DNA of 64,000 bases, taken from the NCBI RefSeq assembly GCF_017591425.1, contig NW_024467121.1, forward strand, positions 19,604,707-19,668,706, in the 5' to 3' direction. The translations under genes were made by a program, and so were the position numbers. Under the pieces are notes generated by a model. That model was not told where the DNA came from, made no database searches, and worked only from the letters and a program-made list of their open reading frames with translations. Shown here in pieces: positions 12,455-23,994 of this stretch; position 1 is the first letter of the stretch; every line of letters begins with the position of its first letter. Origin of the DNA: Ochotona curzoniae. Lineage: Eukaryota; Chordata; Mammalia; Lagomorpha; Ochotonidae.

Positions 12455-12610
12455 AGGTTTACTCCAAGTTCTACTATTTATGAGCAACTTGCTTCACTCT
12501 GGGTTTTTGTTCCCATTATTATGGAAACAATAATATCTGCCCTAGCCTTCCCATAGGCATACTGCAAAAATCACAGGAGATAACAGATGGGAGAGCGTTT
12601 ACTGAACTAC
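12455..12610 (+). mobile_element. MIR relic
   Basis: 'gagcaacttgcttcactctg' and 'aacaataatatctgccct' follow MIR order. Confidence 0.6.
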
Positions 12611-12879
12611 AACATTTACTCAAAGTCTAATTGCAAGGATGCTTATCACACACACTGCTTTGGCTCACATTACCCTTCCCACCCAGAATCTTCTCCAACT
12701 CCTCTCTGCCTGTTCAAATCTCTCCCACGGTTCAAAATTTGATCTTGGCAGTATTCTCCACCCTACCTATCTTGTTTTCCTTTTGCTCCTACTCTAAGAG
12801 TTCACATTTGTTAATTTCTGTTCATGCAGAGGTGGTGCAGTGCTTAAAGCTAAGTAGAACCTGTCCAGACAACCTGCTA

Positions 12880-13045
12880 ACACACTTCTTAGCAACAGAG
12901 TCCTTTGACAGGAGACCTTAACATCACTAAGCCTCATCTACAAAATGGGAATACTAATGCCTCTTACAAGTTTGCTTCGCATAGTAAATGAGATTACTCA
13001 TGTACTTGATGCCTTACACAAAGCAAATGCTCAATCCGTTGTAGC
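12880..13045 (+). mobile_element. MIR relic
   Basis: 'aagcctcatctacaaaatgg', 'atgagattactcatgtactt' and 'caaatgctcaatccgttgta' match successive MIR segments well. Confidence 0.8.
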
Positions 13046-15740
13046 TGTTATGGTTACGAAACACTGCTCCCCACTTCAAGAAGCTGTCCTATCCCTTCCA
13101 ACTGTGCTGTAATCCTGAGAGCAAGTGCCCTCCCCACACTGCCGACGTGCCTATTTCTCTGGCTACCCAGACCCCATCCCCATTCCCATTCCAGAGAAGT
13201 GCTGAGTTCAAAGACTGTTTCCCCATAACACTTGTTCAACTGATGAAAATTAATTGCTTTTCCCCAAATGACATGTAAACCTTTACCACAATCCCATTGC
13301 AGTCAGTTGAGAAAGTCAGTGTCAACGGAGAAAAGTAACTTTTTCTGATCAAAAGTAACTTTTTGTGATCTGATAATCAAAACACTTAGCTAAGCCATTC
13401 ACACCATTTTACTACTGACCATGTAGTGCTACATTAGTTAACAGTCTATAAACATTTCCAACAAACAGATCTGCTGTGGGAACTTCTGTCAAATTCTGCA
13501 GCACTCTCCTGCCCCTCACTGCACAGCAACTTTAATCTTACAGATGCAAATGGTATCAAAGCTAACAGGTCTGAAGACAAAAGATACTTGGGGGCATGCA
13601 TTAGTACCACTTCATCAGAGATGAAATAATTCTGGTGTTATGGTATCAAAGCCCTTTGGATGTTAGGAGCTTCTCAGAGAATTCTACACCACAATAAACA
13701 ACACTATAGATACAATTTAGCAATTTACAAAGCAAACATGACTTAAAGCCATGTTTTGAGAAGAGTAACTACAAATTATGACATTGTCAACAAAAAAAAA
13801 TTCTTAGTTTTAGATGCTATAGAAAATGGTTCCCAATTGCTTTAGAAATCACGTATTTAGTGTTTTTGTTAAACTGAGCCAGAGATCACAGAGGAAAAAA
13901 AATACATATATGCTTTGGGGACTGTATCAGACTTTCCCCTGAAGGAGCAACAGACTGAGAAACAACCCACAGCACACCCACAGGCTGTTCAATTTTCTGT
14001 CTCTTGAAGTCAAAGCCTTCTTGACCAAGCACTTTGAAAGCCTAGCCCACACTTGGTCTTTTGTTGATACTCGGAGGAGGGAAAAGGAAAGCAGCAATGT
14101 TTGCCAACTTCAAGAGTTTACATCTTACTGGCTGCTGAGTACTCCCACCCTCCTGCACTTAAGCCTCTTGTCTTTCATCCTCAAACTCACTTATTCTACA
14201 GCATCCTTACCACTTTCCAAGTACATGGCTATGGAAGAAGGGCAAGGTGTTCCATTTGCGTGATAAATGTAAAGAAGGCTTTTTTCTTTTTTTTTTTTTT
14301 TTAATTTCAAATGGTTTAGATCAAGTGGTACTTAAATACAGGATTTCAACTGACCAAGCTCAGGGAACTAAAAAGAGTAAGATCCAAGGCTATTTTCTTT
14401 CTGGGTCACAGCTTTCCATTTGATTATTAACCTTCTGGATTTGGGTTCTCTTACAGTAAACAGGTGCTAGGAAGCAGCCCTGGCTTCAGCAGTTCCCCCC
14501 CGCCCCCGGCCTGCCCCCACGCCAGTAGAAAGATCCACACACTTTCACTGGTTGATGAGAACGCTGCTAAACCTTCCCTTCTATTTTAACTCTCAGGATG
14601 TTTTCCTCTGAAGGAACGCCACACAGGGTCTGAACAGCAATCCTGCTACCTGAATCCTCAGTGACAGGGCAATCGTGGCCCGTGCCTTGACTTTCTGTCA
14701 TGTTCTGCTAGCCTGTTGAGCAGCACCTGGCTCTCACCCTACTACCTGGTGTTGGAAGTGTTCCAGATGGGTAAGGTTGGAACCCAATGGCACCATAATT
14801 AACTCTCCACTCTGATTTTACAGGCATCTTATTCTCACAGGCAAAACACCAAATGGTTTCATTTGGGGTGGCGGGGAGATCTCCACCTACAAACAACAAA
14901 CTGCTCATCTGAAGTCTTCTGTTCAGAGTTCACTAACAAAGGCCCTCATGGAGAGAGGGGCGCTGTTTTTGCCTATCTACACCTCTGTTGGTGCAATTCC
15001 ATTTCTCAGAAGGCCTCAGCAATGCCCCATTTGCTCTGCTTATCCACAACGTGAGCTGCCAGGAATGAAGATGGCCAGAGAAAAGTGGGGCTATCTCCTT
15101 GATCAAAAATGCTGGTGAAAGAGGAGCACCACGCCAAGAAGACAGGAGCCTGTACCGCTAACTAGCACTATCAAGAGGTGGTTAGGCAATTGCACTTTTA
15201 TTTTCCTTTTGCTTTTTGACTGTAGATTTAATTTAATTTTGTCATGGCAGGATTAGCAACCAGGCCACAGAGGTGAAGGGACATTATAATAAGACAGCAC
15301 ATTAATCCTCTATCCCACCCAAGGCAGAAGCAAAACCAAACAAATAGCAGCTTCCTGGAAATTGAATTTCTGTTATCCAGATGTCAAAGATGTAATACCC
15401 CAATTACACAAACTATTGCCAGTGAAGCATGCCAGCGAATATGCAATGTAAATGGGGTGAGCACGGAGCGACAAAACTGCACAGTCAGCATCTGGCTCGG
15501 TGAGAGAGTGATAATTAGCACTGTGTGTAGACACTAATAAACATTTATGTCTGAAATTACAACTTTTAGCCATGTTAATAAGGGATATATTGGCAATCTG
15601 TAAAATAAAAGGTCTTGGAAAGAATGTCATACATTAAGCAATGGCAGACATTTCCCGTTCTTGCACCATCTTTTTTTTCCCCCCCTAATTGCAAATGGCC
15701 ACACCATTTTGCTGAGAAATTAATTGACATAGGAACCTAC
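13046..15740 (-). other. BEND7: Promoter-proximal part of BEND7 intron 2, free of recognised repeats
   Basis: Intron 2 begins at 15740 and continues past position 1. This 2.7 kb part has no SINE. The block from about 15190 to 15720 is rich in homeodomain-type TAATTA/CAATTA motifs and looks like conserved non-coding sequence, which is an inference from composition only. Confidence 0.6.
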
Positions 15741-15824
15741 CTAAAAAAATGGGTTGTGTCTCTTTGGTCTCCCCGTTAACATCATTGCTGAATTCTGAGA
15801 TCTTATAAACCTCATGGTGATAAT
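15741..15824 (-). CDS. BEND7: BEND7 coding exon 2 (28-codon exon, phase 1 to phase 1)
   Basis: On the minus strand a pyrimidine-rich tract ending 'tcatgccag' precedes the exon at 15824. The exon is 84 nt. It completes the D codon of exon 1, then encodes YHHEVYKISEFSNDV followed by NGETKETQPIFL, and ends with one G at 15741. The donor is GTAGGT (15740 downward). It is symmetric (phase 1 on both sides), so skipping it would keep the frame. Joined to exon 1 it reads through the junction LVSR-D-YHHE, as in the BEND7 orthologue I remember. The exon has fewer than 60 codons, so simple open-reading-frame listings miss it. The next exon (expected to begin G-DES-MEIKK) was not found between 1 and 15740 and should lie beyond the window's left end. 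The protein segment has no recognised domain; it is an acidic/polar linker ahead of the C-terminal BEN domain. Confidence 0.95.
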   Translation of the reverse strand: MITMRFIRSQNSAMMLTGRPKRHNPFF

Positions 15825-17938
15825 CTGGCATGAGAAAATGAGGAAACATTACAATCTAATGACCTCAAGACAAGAACAAGCAATAAAGACTAGGATTTCC
15901 CTCTATACAGAATGTATAAGCTATCCTACACTTGGAGAACTCAGTGATTCACAGGATTTGTACTTAATAATAACAACCTGTAAAACTTGGCTTACTCTGA
16001 TGTACACACACTTGAAATATTAGCTTCACTTTAGAAAACAGCTTTGCCTCATCACATGGTTTTCATGGTGAATTTTGCCCCCAGATGCCGATTATTGGGT
16101 TTCTTTTCTTGCAGGCAGCAAGGAGGCTTACAGGGAAAAAGAATGTCTTAGTCCCTAAGCAGCACAGAGGCAAGTACATATGAAAGAAACACTGATTTGT
16201 TATCTTACATATAGCAAAAATTTTCATCTTCACGCAGTACTTCTTTTTATTCATCACTGCACTTTAATACACAATGCTTTATTTTCTAAAAATGTACCTG
16301 GAGAGATAAGAATCAAACTCATAACTTAAAAAGGGGGGAGGGAGGGGGGAGAATGTGCTGTGTTCATCGAAGTTTACAATACAGTGTTTTAAAAACTCCC
16401 CTGCAGAGGCTTTAGCGACCTTCTGGAGGAGGACGCCTGGGTCTGAAAACAGAGGTTCGCGGTTAACAGCTCTTCTGTTTCTCTGGCCTTAGATCTCCCA
16501 GGACAGTGTTGAAAAAACCACTCTCGCTTGTAAGATAAAGTGGTAAGTTCCCTGAGGTCATACATAAAAGCAGCCTGCATTCCTGAATGAATCACATTGC
16601 ACCAACACTGGCTGGTCCTCAGCACACGCGGAGAGTTTTAAAGTACAAATAACTGAGGAATCAACACTGCTGCAGAAAAAAAAAAAAAATAGAGGAGAGA
16701 GTATTTTCAAATACCTAAACTATTTCAAGCATCTCTCATTAAACAGTATCCAGACTAAATGAGGACAGCCAGCTATGGGTAGATCCTCAAAATGTCAAAA
16801 TGGCTACAATTAAACTGTTTTTCAAACTGATCAGAAGTGGGTTTTACCGCATCTACATGCTAGCAGCTTAGTCTGAAAAATCCAATCACTTGCAACTGTC
16901 TTCTAATTTTCAGTAGTTTACATGTGACTTTGTGCAGGTGGCTGAAACAATCCTCTCGCCCCAGGATCTGATGCCAACACTAGGAACAACCTCAGAGTGA
17001 AAGTGGACTGGTTCTGTGGTTTGGCTTTGACTTCAAGTTGATCCAAAGATATTTAAACAGGGTGGGTCTAAACTCAATAAATAGTAGGACCAGTGGCATT
17101 ACAATGAAAAAGTCACCTGCTTCTAATTTAAGGTGAACACAATACCTCTTGACAGTCACATTGTCAAGACTGCCCTTATCTTCAGTTCCGATCAATTTGA
17201 GAAAAGTCTGGAACATCTAGACTCTAACAAGTAACTGAACACAAATGAGGCTGTAACCAACTTTCCCCTCCCACAATGAAATAAAAGCTCCGAGAGCGCT
17301 CGCTGTACACCTGTTCAATGATCGGGAACTAGCTGGTTTGGTTTTGTTGTTGTTTCAAACGATAGTTGCCTGACTACTACGTGATCTCGCCTCAAACACC
17401 TCTCTAAGCCGACCTAGCTAACTAGCAAAGATGTTGGCTGGCAACAATTCTGCTTTGGGCTTGGACATCTAACGAGCTGTCCTTACAAGAACAACGGTCA
17501 TCTTGCTCTCTCCCCTCTAGATCCCCCCCCCACCCCCTTTCTCTTTGGAAGAAAAAGCAAAACAAAAACAACAAATTCACCAGTCGGATCATTCACGCAC
17601 ATTCGGCCTGATGGGCCGGGCAGCCGGCCCCGGTGGTACCCCCCAAAGAGGGCTCGCCACCTCCCCCTCCCAGTGTCATTGTTTGCTAAATTTCCTGAGG
17701 TGCCCTCCGACTTGTTTACGTTAAATAACATCCTGTCTCCCCTCTCGCCTTCGCACAACTTTCCCCGCCGCCCGGCGTGCGTGTGCAGCCCCGGGCCCCG
17801 GGCGCCAGGCTCGGGAGGGGATCGGGGATCGGGGAGGGCGCGTCCCCGGCGTGGACCCCCCGCGGGCGGCCGGGGGCGCGGGGCCGAGTGCGCGGCGGCG
17901 CACGGTCCTTCCTCCCGCCACCCCGGCCGGCCGCTTAC
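15825..17938 (-). other. BEND7: BEND7 intron 1
   Basis: Intron of 2,114 bp with GT (17938) and AG (15825) ends on the minus strand. No SINE or other young repeat was recognised in it. A G-rich run at 16331-16352 could form a G-quadruplex. The absence of insertions is unlike the rest of the window. Confidence 0.9.
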
Positions 17939-17999
17939 CTCGGCTCACCAGTTTGAAGCTCTGAGATTTCCTGCTTCTTTTCCTCTCAGAGAACTCCAT
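17939..17999 (-). CDS. BEND7: BEND7 coding exon 1 (N-terminal 20 codons plus one base)
   Basis: The exon reads ATG at 17999-17997 and encodes 20 residues beginning MEFSERKRSRKS and ending KLVSR. One further G at 17939 is followed by the splice donor GTAAGC (17938 downward). The start has a strong Kozak context (caccATGG: A at -3, G at +4). Residues 6-11 (RKRSRK) form a basic cluster that could act as a nuclear localisation signal. The sequence matches, from memory, the conserved N-terminus of BEND7, a protein of about 500 residues whose C-terminal BEN domain is expected to act in chromatin or DNA binding; that domain is outside this window. The split D codon (G|AT) is completed by the exon at 15824, which confirms the donor. 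The exon lies inside a CpG island, as expected for a promoter-proximal first coding exon. The open frame upstream has no ATG, so this ATG is the likely start. Confidence 0.95.
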
Positions 18000-18010
18000 G
18001 GTGCGGGGAA

Positions 18011-18082
18011 GGCGGCGGCGGCGGCGGCGGCAGTGGCGACTGCGGCCGGCAGAGGCTGTGGAGAAGGCGGCGGCGGCGGCGG
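18011..18082. repeat. Two GGC/GCC trinucleotide tracts in the BEND7 5' UTR
   Basis: Seven GGC units run from 18011 to 18031. A second tract of about 17 nt runs from 18066 to 18082. Both lie 12-85 nt upstream of the BEND7 ATG, so in the transcript they are GCC repeats in the 5' UTR. Confidence 0.9.
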
Positions 18083-18830
18083 TCGCGCGGGCTCGTGTCA
18101 CCGCCACGGAGCCTCCGGGACCAAGGTCCGCGTCTCGAATCGGCGGGGGGTGGTGGGAGGAGGCCGAGGAACGGGAGGAACCACCGCGAGCCCGCTCGGG
18201 GGCTTGCGGGCGCGGGGCCGGCGGCGTGGGCTCCGGGGAGAAGTTGCCCCCCGTGCGGCCCCACCACCCGGTGTCCTAGACGCCCCGCCGACCCTCTCTC
18301 ATGTCGGCTCGCTGTTTCCAAAACCGCCGCCCGCCGCGGCGCAACTTTCCGTTGGGAGCGGGCCGGGCGGGAGCGCGGCGGGGGGCGGCCGGCCGGCGCC
18401 CTAGGCGCTCGTCGCGGCCGGCCTGGGCTCAGCCTTCAGGACGCGGTGGCGGCGGCCCTGGGGACGCGGCGGGCGGCCGGGCCGAGGGGAGGGCGGCGGC
18501 GGCGGCGAGTGCGGAGCCGGCCCGGGCGCTGACCGCCCCCGCGGGAGGAGGGGCGCCGGCGGAGGGGGCGGTGCCGCCGGGACCCCGGGGCCACCTGCTG
18601 GCGGAGCCCGTCGGCCGCCATCCCCGGGGGCCGCCGCCCGCCGTCCCCGGCCTGGCCGCGCGGCTCCCCGAGGAGGCACGGAGGCCGCGGCGCAGCGCCC
18701 TGGCCGGGGCCCTGCCGGCCTGTCCCTGGTGGGGGGGACGCCGGGGCTGCAGCCGGGGCCTCCGCTCTCAGACCACCCCACCATTCCCACCTTCCCGCAC
18801 TGCCCGTTTCCCTTGACTGCTCACTGGGGC

Positions 18831-19952
18831 TGAGCTTGTTATAAATAAACTTAGGGTTCGTGGACTCTCACTGGACAACCCTCTGCCAACGCAAGATGTG
18901 CAAAGGGCCAGATTCACTGATTTTAGGCAAGTTTTTTGGGGGGTGGGGTTGGGGGGTCGAGGACTAACCTATCAGTGCTCTGCGAGAAAAACTTAAAAAG
19001 GGAATTTAGAATGTATTAGTGAAAAGCGTCTAGAGTGAGCTTCAGTCCTTTTCCCGATCTGAGCGACTGAAGGAAGAGACCAGTTATACTCCAGGAGAGC
19101 TCTTGGAATTGTGGAGCTTGGAGAGGATGCAACCCCGAGGGGTGCTGGGTAGCTCCGAGGATTCAGGGAAGCCAGAGAACTCTGCCGCTTAAATTATGCC
19201 GAAATTTAACTGGCAAAACCAGAAAGCTCTTAATTCCTCTATGGAGAACTAAGAACCAAGCTACTGCCCCATTTCTTTCTCACAGTATCCTTTTGAGCCG
19301 GAGCAGAAAAGAATTTGGCACCACCCCGGAAGGGCAAATTAGGAACGCGTTCTATCGTGCTGAAATGTATTCACCGTTACAAGGAAGCTTTCCAGACCCA
19401 AAGACAAGGAGGCAGAGATGGGCTGTAGATCCAGCACTGTTAGCGAAAACCCAGATGGCTCGGAAAATGAAGAGAGGAGAAGGATGGGAAGGGTTGGTTG
19501 ACAAACATGGTGAATTCCACAGCAGACCCCACTGAATGAGGAGAGGATGACTAATTCATTTACAGGGACGCACGGAGGACAGCTGTCAAACAAGGGTGAG
19601 AAGTGAGCCATCCAGTTTGATGATGGTTAATAAGAGATGGGTACACACATTGAGGGGTTGGGAGGTGATTAGAGCTGGCCTTGAGGTGAGATCAAGGACC
19701 TTTGAATCAAAAATGGAAATCTTAACTTGGATGGTCATTGCCTCCTTTGGGCTCATGCTCAAAGATCTGGTCCCTTTTCCCAGGAAAAAAAATGTGTGAG
19801 ACCAAATTTGGTATAGATTTCTTGGAGTTCTTAGACCCTCTGGAACCCTCCAAGATAGGAGAAGGAAACAAAGAGACAGCAGGGATTGAAGAGGTGATCC
19901 AGTCTGGTTCTGTTTCTTGGTTTCTCGCCTTCCTCTTTAAAATCAGGAATAG
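18831..19952. other. Upstream flank of BEND7, nothing recognised
   Basis: SINE-free DNA just upstream of the CpG island. A frame at 19293-19535 shows no similarity I recognise and no gene-like context, so I do not call it. Confidence 0.4.
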
Positions 19953-20258
19953 ACGCGCTGACACAGTTAGTGTAGTGGTTAACGCCATCTCCTTGCATCC
20001 ACTGGGATCCCATCAGGGCACTGGTTCTAATCCTGCCAGCCCTGCTTCCCATCCAGCTCCCCGCTTGTGGCCTGGGAAAGCAGTCGAGACTGATCAAAAG
20101 CCTTAGGACCCTGCACCCACCGGCTCCTGGCTTCGGATCGGTGCAGCTCCAGCTCTTGTGGCCGGTTGGGGAGTGAATCAATGGATGGAAGATCTTCCTC
20201 TGTCTCTCCTCCTTTCTGTATATCTGACATTCCAATAAAAACGAAATAAATCTTTTTA
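19953..20258 (+). mobile_element. CSINE
   Basis: 'ctgacacagttagtgtagtg' head, 'gggatcccatcagggcactg' core, 'ccaataaaaacgaaataaat' tail. Confidence 0.88.
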
Positions 20259-20877
20259 AACTAAATAAATCAGGTATAGAATCCTGAAGATGTTTTGAAT
20301 GTCTTAAAAGAGAGCACAGTATTTTGCTCCCCAAGCTGAGAGCCAGTTTTTCCTTTTTGTCACACCTTTCAAGGAGTCCTTCTGACAGTCAGGAGGCTAA
20401 GTACTATACTGACTGAGGAACAGAATCACTCATGCCTTGGAGTATAAAATGAGATTATATTATGCTGAAACTATGATGAAATCATTGGGGTTGTCTCCCA
20501 AGATGCAAATCCCTTGGAAAAATATGAACATTTTCAGTTCTTGTAGGAATATGAATTCCATTTGCTGAAGAGAATCTTTTTGATGTTTAAAATAAGATAT
20601 TCAAGGTAATAGCATTTTAAACATATGAATCATTTTTTCCGAGACCTTTTTTACCTGGTTCTCCAAAGATTTTTTTCGATGAGTGAGTTGATCTGCAGGA
20701 AACGTAATCCATGTCTGTCCTATTAGCTGTTACAAAAACTCAAAAAAATTTACTTTGCTTCACTTTGTGCATGTTCATGATGCATTTATGTAACAAAATG
20801 TGTGTCTATAATTAGCATTAAGTAATATTAATTACAATATTGAATTTCAAATGAGATTGCTTTAAGTAGTAACGTTA
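20259..20877. other. Intergenic, nothing recognised
   Basis: AT-rich; no feature recognised. Confidence 0.3.
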
Positions 20878-21200
20878 GTCGGCTCAGGCTGCCTTCCCAA
20901 GATACGGTGGATGGGGTGGTTTAAGCAACAGAAGCTTATTTCTCATGGTTTCCAAGCCCGGAAGGTTTCAGCTAGGGTCCAGCGGAGTTCGCTTGTGTTG
21001 AGGGCTCTTCTCCTGACTTGTAGGTGCTGCCTTCTCTCTGTGTCCTTGCAACATGGGCAGAGATTTCTCCCTCTCTTAGAAAGCCATCTTACAAAACTCT
21101 TTTAAACTTAATTACCTCCTAGTAAAGAACCAGTCTCCACATACAGTCATTTGGAGGATAAGACCTTCAACATCTAAATTTTGAGGGGAAATAATTTAGT
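20878..21200 (-). mobile_element. Probable MaLR-type LTR relic
   Basis: 'agcaacagaagcttatttct', 'ctgccttctctctgtgtcct' and 'ttggaggataagaccttcaa' read as the reverse complement of a MaLR LTR. Confidence 0.5.
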
Positions 21201-21263
21201 CTACAGCAATATTTTACTGAAATGCTCATTTAGAGTTTGGGGTGGGGTGTCTAGGAAAAGTCC

Positions 21264-21539
21264 TATGGAAGATGTACTTCCATCCAATGATTCACTCCCC
21301 AAGTGGCCGCAATGGCTGGAGCTGCGCCAATCCGAAGCCAGGAGCCGGGAGCTCTTCCTCCAGGTCTCCCACATGGGTGCAGGGTGCCAAAGCTTTGGGC
21401 TGTCCTTGACTGCTTTCCCAGTCCACAAGCAGGGAGCTGGCTGGGAAGCGGAGCTGCCTGGGTTAAAACCAGCGCCCATATGGGATCCCGGCACATGCAA
21501 GACGAGGATTTTAACCACTACACTATTGTGCTGGGCGCT
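21264..21539 (-). mobile_element. CSINE, tail missing
   Basis: 'cttccatccaatgattcact' through 'cactattgtgctgggc'. The A-rich tail part is absent or replaced. Confidence 0.85.
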
Positions 21540-21603
21540 GGCCAAGTATTTCTTGTGCTCATACAGACCAGATATCCTCTTACATGACAGACAATCAAGT
21601 CTC

Positions 21604-21768
21604 TCATGAGCGGCAGGGGTCCAAGCACCCAGGACATCCTCTGCTGCTTTCCCAGGTGTGTTAGCAGGAAGGTGGGTCAGAATGTTGCAGCTGGGTCAAA
21701 CCAGAGCCCATATGGGATCCAGGAATGCAGGTGGTGGCTTAACCCACACTACCACAACACCAGCCCCC
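21604..21768 (-). mobile_element. Old CSINE fragment
   Basis: 'gctgctttcccaggtgtgtt' through 'taccacaacaccagccccc'; head half only. Confidence 0.7.
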
Positions 21769-21803
21769 AATCATATATGCAATTTAGAGCTGTTAGCCAC
21801 TTT

Positions 21804-22126
21804 GGGCCCAGCACAATAGCCTAGTGGCTAAAGTCCTAACCTTGCATGCACCAGGATTCCATATGGATACTGGTTCATGTCCCAGCTGTTCCACTTCCCA
21901 TCCCTGCTTCTGGCCTGGGAAAACAGCTGAGGGGAGCCCAAAGCCTTGGGACCGTGTACCCACGTGAGAGACCCAGAAGAAGTTCCTGGTTCCTGGCTTC
22001 AGATCGGCTCAGCTCTGGCTGTTAAGGCCACTTGGGGAGTGAACCAGCAGATGGAAGATCTTTCTCTCTGTCTTTCCTTCTCTCTGTAAATCTGACTTTC
22101 CAATAAAAATAAATAAATCATTTTAA
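21804..22126 (+). mobile_element. CSINE
   Basis: Full length from 'gggcccagcacaatagccta' to 'aaaataaataaatcatttt'. Confidence 0.92.
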
Positions 22127-22885
22127 AAAATTATTAGCCACTTTTTAAAAAGTAAGAATAAACACACTAAATACATTTTAGTTAACAGGAAATAGGCTAT
22201 ATATAACATGTTAAAATATTACAACATATAATAACAGAATATTATTGAAATTTTTATATACTTTGCTTTTATGTGACAGTTCAAAGCTGCAGTGTTTTTT
22301 GCACTTAGAGGACAAAACAATTCAAACTAGTCAAATTTCAAGTGCTCAGCAGCACTTGAATTAGTGGTTACTATGTTGAACAGCTCAGATTTGGGAATAC
22401 CACATATATATGTGCACGGAGATGACTACATCTTGATTATTGTTGAACTGTTTTATTAATAACCCTAAAAAAAGGGATGTAAGCCGAGTGGTATTGTCAT
22501 CTTGAGGCTTTTTATGCATCTTTTATTGGATTCTTTTGAATCGAAAAATCCTGATACTTAATAGATTCTAGAAATTATTTGAGAATATTTAATAAGCATA
22601 AATATTAACTTTGTGATTTCATGACAATTATCAGAAGGATTATGGGAAGAATAGGCAGTCCTACTTTGGCCCCTATTTCTTAATTTGTTGCTGTTCTAAA
22701 GTGAGTTTCCACACTCATTTGCTTCCTTGGTTTTAGTGATAATGTCTTAAAAGATATAGTACTTAGAAGAAACTGCATAAGTCAAAATGAAATTTTACAA
22801 CGCTTCACAAATAATATTGCCAAATATCTGTATGGTGTATCTATCTATAGGACCTTGCCAATTCCTATACATGATCTAATTTTTG
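22127..22885. other. Intergenic, nothing recognised
   Basis: AT-rich; no feature recognised. Confidence 0.3.
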
Positions 22886-23209
22886 TTATGATTTATTTAT
22901 TTTTACTGCAAAGTCAGATATACAGAGAGGAGAGATAGAGAGGAAGAACTTCCGTCTGATGATTCACTCCCCAAGTGGCTGCAAAAGCCGGTGCTGTGCC
23001 AATCTGAAGCCAGGAGCCAGGAATTTCCTCCAGGTCTCCCACACGGCTGCAGGGTCCCAAGGCTTTGGGCTGTCCTCAGCTGCTTTCCCAGGCCACAAGC
23101 AGGGAGCTGGGATGGGAAGTGGGGCTGCCTGGGTTAAAACCAGCGCCCACATGGGATTCTGGCTCGTTCAAGGTGAGGACTTAAGTCGCTAGGCCACGAC
23201 ACCGGCCCC
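22886..23209 (-). mobile_element. CSINE
   Basis: 'gatttatttatttttactgc' tail side, 'gattcactccccaagtggct', head 'cacgacaccggcccc'. Confidence 0.92.
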
Positions 23210-23663
23210 TTCGATCTAGTTTTTTTTAACTGTTCTGTGAGGGCCTATGCATTAGAACATATAGTACAACTGAAAAATAACCATTTTTCTCAGATTACTT
23301 TTTAGTGAAGTTAAAATAGTACAATGACTCTTAAAAGTGATGTGTTCACTTTGTCTTCTGTCATTACTATAAAATAAACTCTGATCTTTTTTGTTCATAT
23401 CTCTATAATAAAGATCAAACCTCTATTTTTGAGTCAATCTTTGTTAGACTTAAGCAGAAACCGCAATCTGTTCCATATAAATTTCTCTATAAATTTGTAT
23501 GTAAGCACCTGTATAAATCCATGTAATGCCCAAGCGTAGGCATGAAACTTTCTCAGAGCACCAGCAGGTTCTCCTGCGTTCTGTCCCAGTGTATAACACC
23601 CAGCAAATCAAGCCAACTAACCTGTGTCACCATAGCTTGGGTTTACCTACTCTATTCTTAATT
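23210..23663. other. Intergenic, nothing recognised
   Basis: No feature recognised. Confidence 0.3.
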
Positions 23664-23974
23664 TTAATATTTATTTATGTATTTGAAAGGCGAAGTGGCA
23701 GACAGAGAGGGAGAGAAAAGGACTGTTTCATCTGCTGGTTCACTCCCCCAATGGCCTCAATAGCTGAAGCTGGGCCGATCAGCAGCCAGGAGCATCTTCC
23801 AGGTCTCATATGTGGGTTCAAGAGCCCAAGAATCTGGGACATTTTCCACTGTTTTCCCAGGAGCCTTAGCAGGGAGCTCGATGGCAAGTAGACTAGCTGG
23901 GGCTCAAACCGGTTACTCATTGAATGCTGGCACTGCAGGCTACAGCTTAACACGCTGTGCCACAGCATGAGCCC
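23664..23974 (-). mobile_element. Old CSINE
   Basis: 'atatttatttatgtatttga' through 'ctgtgccacagcatgagccc'. First of four consecutive reverse-strand SINEs. Confidence 0.8.
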
Positions 23975-23994
23975 AAAGCTTACTTATTTCTTTT

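Larger units (their letters stand above)
17560..18800 (-). promoter_or_regulatory. BEND7: CpG island with BEND7 promoter and 5' UTR
   Basis: This is the only long stretch with very high G+C and dense unmethylated-type CpG. It spans the BEND7 start codon, the first donor and about 0.8 kb upstream. No TATA box is seen on the minus strand near the ATG, which is typical of CpG-island promoters with dispersed start sites. The 5' UTR contains two CCG/GGC tracts. Long open frames in both strands here are composition artefacts (poly-Arg, poly-Ala and poly-Pro rich). The exact transcription start cannot be read from sequence. Confidence 0.85.

Noticed and set aside
1..15740. Further BEND7 exons within intron 2
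   Set aside because: I looked on the minus strand for the expected next peptide (DESMEIKK and following) and found no match. The longer minus-strand frames here do not resemble BEND7.
17721..18107. N-terminal extension of BEND7 upstream of the ATG in the same frame
   Set aside because: The frame upstream starts with GTG, not ATG, and encodes a GCC-repeat-derived poly-Ala/poly-Arg stretch. The ATG at 17999 has a strong Kozak context and matches the known start.
17673..18404. A 243-codon plus-strand frame and several other long frames in the CpG island
   Set aside because: They are GC-composition frames with runs of Arg, Ala, Gly and Pro on all frames, opposite or overlapping the BEND7 exon and promoter. 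No family resemblance.
19293..19535. 80-codon plus-strand frame upstream of BEND7
   Set aside because: No recognised similarity, no splice or promoter context, and length is within chance.
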